From the NCBI GenBank assembly GCA_018266075.1, contig JAFEBB010000030.1, forward strand, positions 22,710 to 86,709: a stretch of DNA of 64,000 nt, written 5' to 3'. The position numbers were made by a program, and so were the translations under genes. Numbering within the stretch: position 1 is the stretch's first letter; each line of letters opens with the position of its first letter. This DNA comes from Deltaproteobacteria bacterium. GTDB taxonomy: Bacteria > Myxococcota > Myxococcia > Myxococcales > SZAS-1. The notes under the pieces are model-generated. The model was not told the DNA's origin and did no database searches. It saw only the letters and a program-made list of their open reading frames with translations. This document shows positions 62,201 to 64,000 of this stretch, piece by piece.

Positions 62201-62606
62201 GGCGCTTGGCGGCCTCGGGCGCGCTCTCCTCGCGTGCCCAGCGCTCGTGCAGCTCGCAGAGCGCGGCGAAGTCGTTGCTCGACTGCAGCAGCTCCAGCCA
62301 GAGCTTGCGCGCCTCGGCGTGCTTGGGCGCCATGGCCAGCGCGCGCTGCAACAGCGCCTTGGCCCGCGGCGCGTCGCGCAGCGGCTCCACGCAGAGTGAA
62401 GCGGCTCGCACGAGCGCGTCGGCCACCTGCTCCGGCGACATCGCCAGCGCGGCGCGCTCTTCCCAGAGCCGCACCCGCTTCTCGTGCTCGCCCGCGCGCG
62501 CGTAGGCCACGTCGAGCGCGTGCACGGGCTCGTTCGCCTCAGGCGCTTCGTCGGCGGCGAGCTCGAGCTGGCGGAGCTCGTTGGTGGCGGTGGCAGAGTC
62601 GGTCAA
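50208..62606 (-). CDS. Giant TPR/HAT-repeat protein, AgmK/GltI-like
   Basis: A protein of about 4,132 residues built almost wholly of helical repeats of about 34-40 residues with TPR consensus (ALEAYEKALxLDPxxxxAL-like), on the order of a hundred units. Examples are EAAYRRLAELDPHDKDCAA-type blocks. No signal peptide or membrane helix, so it should be cytoplasmic. The last 350 or so residues (from about MTDRMWAEMLFHPKVRGP) are a non-repeat domain. In M. xanthus the Glt gliding locus encodes a giant cytoplasmic TPR protein, AgmK/GltI, after GltG and GltH; the same order is seen here. Start is uncertain: TTG 62606 (AGGTG upstream) is preferred; GTG 62615 and GTG 62714 are alternatives. Confidence 0.9.
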   Translation of the reverse strand: MTDSATATNELRQLELAADEAPEANEPVHALDVAYARAGEHEKRVRLWEERAALAMSPEQVADALVRAASLCVEPLRDAPRAKALLQRALAMAPKHAEARKLWLELLQSSNDFAALCELHERWAREESAPEAAKRLMDAASLAEGELRQPGRAALDLLRAFRLVPDERGPIQRARALLLAQRQLRPALSLLHDERHTFGGEGLADAYAELSELLSEWPADFPQAREAAQAALSIQADHARAQAALARLDAVAAGWNEEVRTLRAKAPEERDRKRAGAMQLRVAQLYFVFDDGPNRDARVEEALTKCALLYPAMPQLREFIERGAEAKGDFAHLAQQLEKLTRETQDRLAQAELWVRVGRVKLAPLNAREDALAAFTKAAQLDPTRSDATSLAAELLIDDGKVADAAQLWEAHLAALPAARRSGTVRLLLAGLYAKSLSQPEKARAQVLEALRADPALAPDVAPFEPLFADGEPQEQREFWERTAATLATPAAQAERLARLASLQALEGAPPAEVARLLARALVLAPGELTVVDQLSIWAEKSGSWHLAARALKLASDHAPAAQRFVLRKRLAAVLEQYLAAPEQALSLWRQVASEDAQDDEAHAAIERLLQRAGAAQEIVANLEARVAAEKDPVQQRRLLAQLAAKLEEQGAEPKKALDAYQKLLALDPADVKTWEALSRVARALSNWELAADAAEKLAGLAQSPRDALTWSLARLDLVGEELGKPEKALTGLLKLLEANPGAPEVMSRLEALAQKGVKPSKIAAALLPHQKQGGDFHRAVRSLETVLADTDNAVVREKLFLQVAELNEQQLVDNRAALATLMTASRELPASEPIAREIGRLARDLGSSVQVVQLWLELAANEKDDTEHAVALAFRAAQLAEMCGEPQSAADAYRSVLTRQADNLAASRGLLAIYQKQDRWVECEQLLRAALAAEKGDEERAGLLASLADVLERLARHSDAAQAIEEAIAAGADEEQYLPRLAKALESARRFQDLERVLTRERKLAEARGDTEKVSRLNLRRTRILEASLGDRDAAVRGYAEILAVRPSDPEALTSLENLLNDSELREKAARALIPAYEAIKEHRRLVLALEVLSDAAEPVADKVAALKRAAQVYSNDLRQPELAFGKLGRALRFASSDAALRLAARRAAEEADCIGEYADVVGECADLATGAAAIPLHREVAEVCERRLNDRARAISAYNRVLVVDPQNLDALRGLHRLYRATEAFADLAKTCRALAEVVYDDSEKTALLREAGALYEGVLKDPEGAASAYRRLAELDPHDKDCAAALDRLYEKLQRPHDLAYALELRRAQEGPSPQGREFTFRLAELKRTQLGDLTSALLLFEQVIQADPAHVGTRGALEAWVKSGAPDAGEALKLLDPVLEKVGDHPRRIALREALLKTASAEIKSKLYGEIRTIYQRDLSQPDMAFMSGCRAFAERVDRRTLIPELEKLARETNAWEELTEIYEDAAKDEDEDSLSDALWRRAASLRAQLGQTERAIELWKGLTEKRPGDREALDALTKLYEKSQNAQNLAALYRQKAQLAQTPEERVQLLLQSAAARDQMADEAGAVETLREVIALDGKNLKAWQLLDAIYPRLKKSREHADVLRALADLTEGNTRKVYLLRRAALLEKDADAHEAVDAYAIALAEAPNDANVVAGLERLFAVEVVKVDTAKLLEPVYRAMSDSRRLADVLEARLPAAAPEQRMALLQEVANLREALGQKPLAFALKLRAFREAPGEESIREDLERLAADTGSFEDLAGAYHDELERNAHPELAVTLWRGLASLYANRLGALDQAAKALEEVARLEPDDANVLEALSRIYRRSNALIELGNVFRRQVALEQDSRKKRELLYELATLCEDKLADPGAAVEAYQQLLQLEPSDPNAMTALHELLAGTERWDELATHMGREIALAQQQGKVEEALELQVRLGKLMQQRLSDPRGAFELYRKVLAAKPGHAGAVSALEEMAKSEGALRTEAALALEPVFSEGGDHQRLVQVLEARAAAAPPVERAILLRRVAEVYGGPLGSPEMAFVAASRALREMPDDVEALAATQEYVEGAGTHEELEALISEVLARATTDDARIALYRAQAALNRGPLDDLHRAADAYLRILEIRPADTEALDQLSILLRDQGEFETLLEIFRRKLSLAENDDQRAALLLRMAELQEDKMRDPAGAIATLHRLLQEVKQDDRAALNRLDALCVKQERWVELADVLVRELALADADKQAATAMQLKRRLAELRELKLQDRSGALALYKELLEQKPDNEDVVARLEQILAKEPQLDEAAAALEIAYRHANNVAKLAQLLDTRAANAIDSFEKKRIYTELATLRAERQNRPELAFMALCRAFREDPTDPQLRRTLERVATAAESEEELVALYEEELPRVRDEQAASDIAFRAGTLLEQKLDRPDEALPFFEQSLALDPKTGVQALPALDRAYRAEQQWDKLVEVLRRSAEVLEEPREKANQLLALGQVLDEKLERPDAAAEAFEQVLKIDPKSMPALRGLEKLYDAAQHWDRLYRVMEMQRDIAPPQDRERVLARMAQVAGHGLSDQTQSIDLYQQVLEKNPRSEPAFLALEGLYEDTQRWQPLADLLKKRLSFTVDPREIVRLSDKLGRVLFEHQDQLDEAVVAFKAVLDRDPRHKHALESLRDIYEKLGKTDDLVTMLRRLIPVQDDQAGVKLVRLRLGEVLAAAGRKDEAMDAARRVLDVEPHVEADLLRAEELFRKLGAFADQVKAMELRAGLAEQAGKVEEAVNTLFSVAETWTVQLKKREMALAAYDKILTVDSKNRLAFEQLRSLAKELGDWRRYTTTTDRFLPAVTDAAEHLALLKETAKLQIEKLGQKDLAFITYCRAFREQPQDDEVRAALNTLAGENESWEELSMVYEEVAENAPKGSVAELAYAGLAGIQDEHLDEPEAAEASLRKILEFDPANRTALDMLGKMHSRRGKDSDYIASLEQKLEVSGSIDERKVILREIARVHDEKRKDTDSAIEALHRALNLEADRATIDVLATILKREKRWEDLTQQLIRARDLAQHPSERAELQHAVAEIYERDLQDDEAAIAGYRQALEFDPTHRDSISALEKIYTRLDRSAELLGVYNQQLEFVTDAKERVKILFKCAAIWEDKYQNLANADACLVGVLELDARNTQAIKDLERLKRAQGRWDELVQIYDRHLSIIPAAAVPDIVDLLIEQGDVWYHKLSRVDRAAEVYNQALNMDPRSKGAMHALGVLYERSGNWPFALDMLQREAEIERGTRAVELWQRTGKIHEDMLLDSGSAKAAYQRALQIDPAYLPALRQLKGIFQLERDEDGYLKTLIAEAKATLDAEEKTAAWIAVADFYREKKDDRDEAATYYEEALRVSPDSLAAARPLADIYVAKENWERAEQMLDIVGVRLGEKVSDGPDVGKDLCRQLYRLGYVCEKLGKQKKALEGYRRAYELDSTYLPALEGLGHLLVGSGEFEEANKVYQTILLQHREDLTDLEVVEIYWQLGEICLKVKQQERALNYFEKALAIDPQHEASQRAMITLAEELGQYEKALTLRRKLSEVLEGQELFEMHTAIAKLSRDKLNDPFGAIDAFNNALKAKEDDLATLDQLLALYRDTHQGSKAVEMLERVLDHQDVSADQGSRKRGYYTLAEIYRDEMKDDDKAIEAFNKCLDVDPKFVNAFSAIEQLLAARKQWKKLEENYAAMIKRLPKTEETHQARMALWRTLADLYMRVLKNPAAAMMAYEVVAKASPDDVATLELYAQLAAEQPEGQEKAIAAYRKALPQTANPGKAASSLAKLHALRKEYDEAYVAAQSVVHLLGEGGAEEREILTKLSPFAKRREALPKDKVMTDRMWAEMLFHPKVRGPLGEILSLLQTQAGMLWAHKLGEYRIDARKHRIDLATGEELAINTFRTVTHVLHLDSMEFYSPYLIARRNQMRGQGGEIPPDQDQFIDLLHTWPLTMKAGGLLFKQSQQKELQFHVGKALAFARPELALARVLPLERLEAIFQAAIVLMAPSYKVTADPRQVDAERRNLEKTLTDPAKQALARLVRSYLKVQSLGDVRAFVEGAELTANRAGTLLCTNIEAAKGVLEKEQGTIVRLPLRSKIRDLMVFCLSAEYAQLREALGISVVVFTGNQPQAR

Positions 62607-62795
62607 GGTGCACACCTGCGCAGTTTGGCGAGCCCGGCGCAGGTGCCACCCGACGCGGTCCAGAATGGGCCGCGCAGGCTGGGAAACCGGCTCGGCCGGG
62701 CCGACCCAAGCCACGAGAAATTGGACTGAACTTTAGGACGCAAACGCCCGATCAGGCAAACCCCGCGCGCTGCGAAAAGTCGAGCGTCGGAGCGG

Positions 62796-63548
62796 CTAGA
62801 ACGTGTAGCGCACCAGCGGCTGGAGCATCACGCCCAGGCCCTTGTTGCTGAGCCCAAAGGAGCCGTCGGCCTCGAGGCCCACCGAGAAGTGCCGCAGGTG
62901 GGTGAAGTACTCGATGCCCGGCCCGCCAAAGACGAGCAGCTCGTTGGACAGCATGTTCTTGGGCGCCACGATGGAGAAACCGGCGCCCGCGCGCACGAAG
63001 AAGAAGAGCCGCTTCACCGCGCCGGCGTCGCCGCCGATGGCGATGTTCAAGCGCGCGTCGGCGGCGAGCGTGAGCTGGGTGAAGTTGCCGTGCGGGCACT
63101 GGGCGTTGGCCGCGGTCCCGTTGGTTGGGTTCGACACGCTGCTCGTCGCCGTGGGGTCGCAGGTGCCGTAGTACGTGGACGGCGTGTTGGCCGCGCTGCC
63201 CCAGGCGAGCACGCCAATCGCGAACATCGGCGTGGGCTCGAAGCCGAGCTCGAAGCCGCCCGACTGCCCCATGGCCATGCCGGCCTTGCCCGAATTGGTC
63301 AGCTGGCTCGTGGTCGGGTCGGGCGTGTAGACGCTGCCGCCCGGGCTCAGCGTGAGCGCGAGGCCGGTGGACGCACCGATAAAGAAGCCGTGCTCCACCT
63401 CGTTGATTTTTGGGCCCGTCTTCTGCTCGATGGGCGCGGCCGAGAGCGGCGTCGACTCTTCTTCTTCGGAGCCGCCCGCTGCGTCCTCGGCGAACGCGGT
63501 CGCGCTCGAGAAGAGGATCAAGGCTGCGCAAAACCACGTGCGGCACAT
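62796..63548 (-). CDS. Outer-membrane beta-barrel protein, GltH/CglE-like
   Basis: A 250-residue exported protein: signal peptide (MCRTWFCAALILFSSATAFA), an acidic stretch, then alternating strands (HGFFIGASTGLALTL, GFELGFEPTPMFAIGVLAWG, RLFFFVRAGAGFSIV) ending in PLVRYTF, whose final Phe is typical of outer-membrane barrels. GAGG precedes the ATG. It lies 120 bases after the AgmX/PglI-domain gene and 189 bases before the giant TPR gene, the order gltG-gltH-gltI of M. xanthus. The gap 62607-62795 shows no gene. Confidence 0.8.
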   Translation of the reverse strand: MCRTWFCAALILFSSATAFAEDAAGGSEEEESTPLSAAPIEQKTGPKINEVEHGFFIGASTGLALTLSPGGSVYTPDPTTSQLTNSGKAGMAMGQSGGFELGFEPTPMFAIGVLAWGSAANTPSTYYGTCDPTATSSVSNPTNGTAANAQCPHGNFTQLTLAADARLNIAIGGDAGAVKRLFFFVRAGAGFSIVAPKNMLSNELLVFGGPGIEYFTHLRHFSVGLEADGSFGLSNKGLGVMLQPLVRYTF

Positions 63549-63668
63549 GTTGCCTCGCTGATGCCGAATCGAGTGAAGTCCCAACTGGCCCAAAATGAGA
63601 GGGGCGAGGCTAGCCAACGCGCCCCGCCCCAGGCAAGTGTGGACCCGCGTCAGCGGGCCCACATCTGA

Positions 63669-64000
63669 TTACCCGCCGCTCTTGTTCAGAATGATCGGGT
63701 AGGTGACCTGCACGATGCCGCCGCCCTTGGGCTTGGGGAACAGCCAGCTCTTGAAGCGCTGCGCGACGCACTGCTCGAGCTCGGGGTTGTTCATGTTGCT
63801 CTGGGCGACCTTGCTCATCTGCACCGTGCCCTCAGGCCCGATGACGAAGCTGATGGCCACCTTGCCCGCGAGGTTCGGGAAGCGGGTGAGCTGCATCTCG
63901 TAGCAGTACTGGATCTGCTGGCGGTTGCGGTGGATGACCTGGCGGATGAGCTCCTTGTCGAGCGAGCCCATGACCACGGCGTTGTCGTTGCTGATGCCGA
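63669..64000 (-). CDS. AgmX/PglI C-terminal (TonB-like) domain protein, GltG/GltJ-like, 5' end outside window
   Basis: The last 109 or so codons of a larger gene that continues past the right edge. The visible domain is GSLDKELIRQVIHRNRQQIQ, then YCYEMQLTRFPNLAGKVAI and FPKPKGGGIVQVTYPIIL, which is the AgmX/PglI C-terminal domain of myxobacterial gliding proteins, related to the TonB C-terminus. Such proteins (GltG, GltJ) span the periplasm and contact the cell wall or outer membrane. No stop interrupts the frame up to 64000, so an internal start near 63977 would be false. Confidence 0.88.
   Translation of the reverse strand, partial: GISNDNAVVMGSLDKELIRQVIHRNRQQIQYCYEMQLTRFPNLAGKVAISFVIGPEGTVQMSKVAQSNMNNPELEQCVAQRFKSWLFPKPKGGGIVQVTYPIILNKSGG

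Noticed and set aside
63669..63977. Treating the AgmX/PglI-domain frame as a complete 102-codon gene
   Set aside because: The frame stays open to the window edge and the domain is normally the C-terminus of a larger protein, so it is recorded as partial.

Overview
The window is about 70 percent G+C, densely coded on both strands, and reads as a chromosome segment of a myxobacterium, most likely suborder Cystobacterineae. The signs are: a RedC/RedD-type multi-component signalling operon (known from Myxococcus xanthus development); a gene order matching the gltG-gltH-gltI part of the gliding-motility (Glt) locus, including a TPR protein of more than 4,100 residues; secreted proteins ending in MYXO-CTERM-like tails; many lipoproteins with Ser/Thr/Gly linkers; and a tmRNA whose tag reads ANDNVDFALAA. 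No rRNA, ordinary tRNA, insertion sequence, prophage or CRISPR array was seen.

Layout. 1-3015: end of a short-chain dehydrogenase, a DHA2-type drug exporter and a fatty acid desaturase with an unusual second histidine box. 2966-5232 (minus): a two-domain protein joining a macro-like domain to a TIR/deoxyribosyltransferase-like domain, a tiny membrane protein and an AraC regulator. 5396-9697: an overlapping chain of uncharacterised genes ending in a large lipoprotein that combines an HExxH peptidase, a propeller and a beta barrel. 9764-14759: methyltransferase, two tiny CxxC/HxxxxH proteins and two tandem MuiA-like (DUF4139) genes. 14868-15886: HTH-receiver regulator, a shared hairpin terminator and ssrA. 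16162-23417: MFS transporter, MscS channel with cyclic-nucleotide domain, HAB-mutase-like protein, ferredoxin, AHSA1 protein with a histone-H1-like tail, LCM-type methyltransferase, and a minus-strand trio with YebC. 23477-28167: sedolisin protease, Nfu scaffold and an ArsR-AHSA1 pair with a clear operator. 28270-35425: lipoproteins, DUF378 protein, flavodoxin-like and HAD genes on facing promoters, sterol-desaturase-family enzyme. 35585-40672: hybrid histidine kinase, IGHMBP2-like helicase, lipoprotein.

40676-45430 (minus) is a seven-gene, tightly coupled signalling operon: response regulator, RedB-like thioredoxin-fold protein, RedC-like membrane kinase, RedD-like double receiver, two degenerate kinase-like proteins and a single receiver. 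45718-47256 pairs an AMACR-type CoA transferase with an SCP2 sterol-carrier protein. 47389-50204 holds a PEGA lipoprotein, two tandem MYXO-CTERM proteins and two coupled membrane proteins. 50208-64000 (minus) is the Glt-like locus: end of a protein with an AgmX/PglI C-terminal domain, an outer-membrane barrel and the giant TPR protein.

Functionally the window joins envelope biology (barrels, lipoproteins, sorting tails), lipid modification (desaturase, sterol-desaturase family, AMACR/SCP2) and two systems typical of myxobacterial behaviour: a developmental phosphorelay and gliding motility. Product names rest on motifs, gene order and remembered families. No database search was run.
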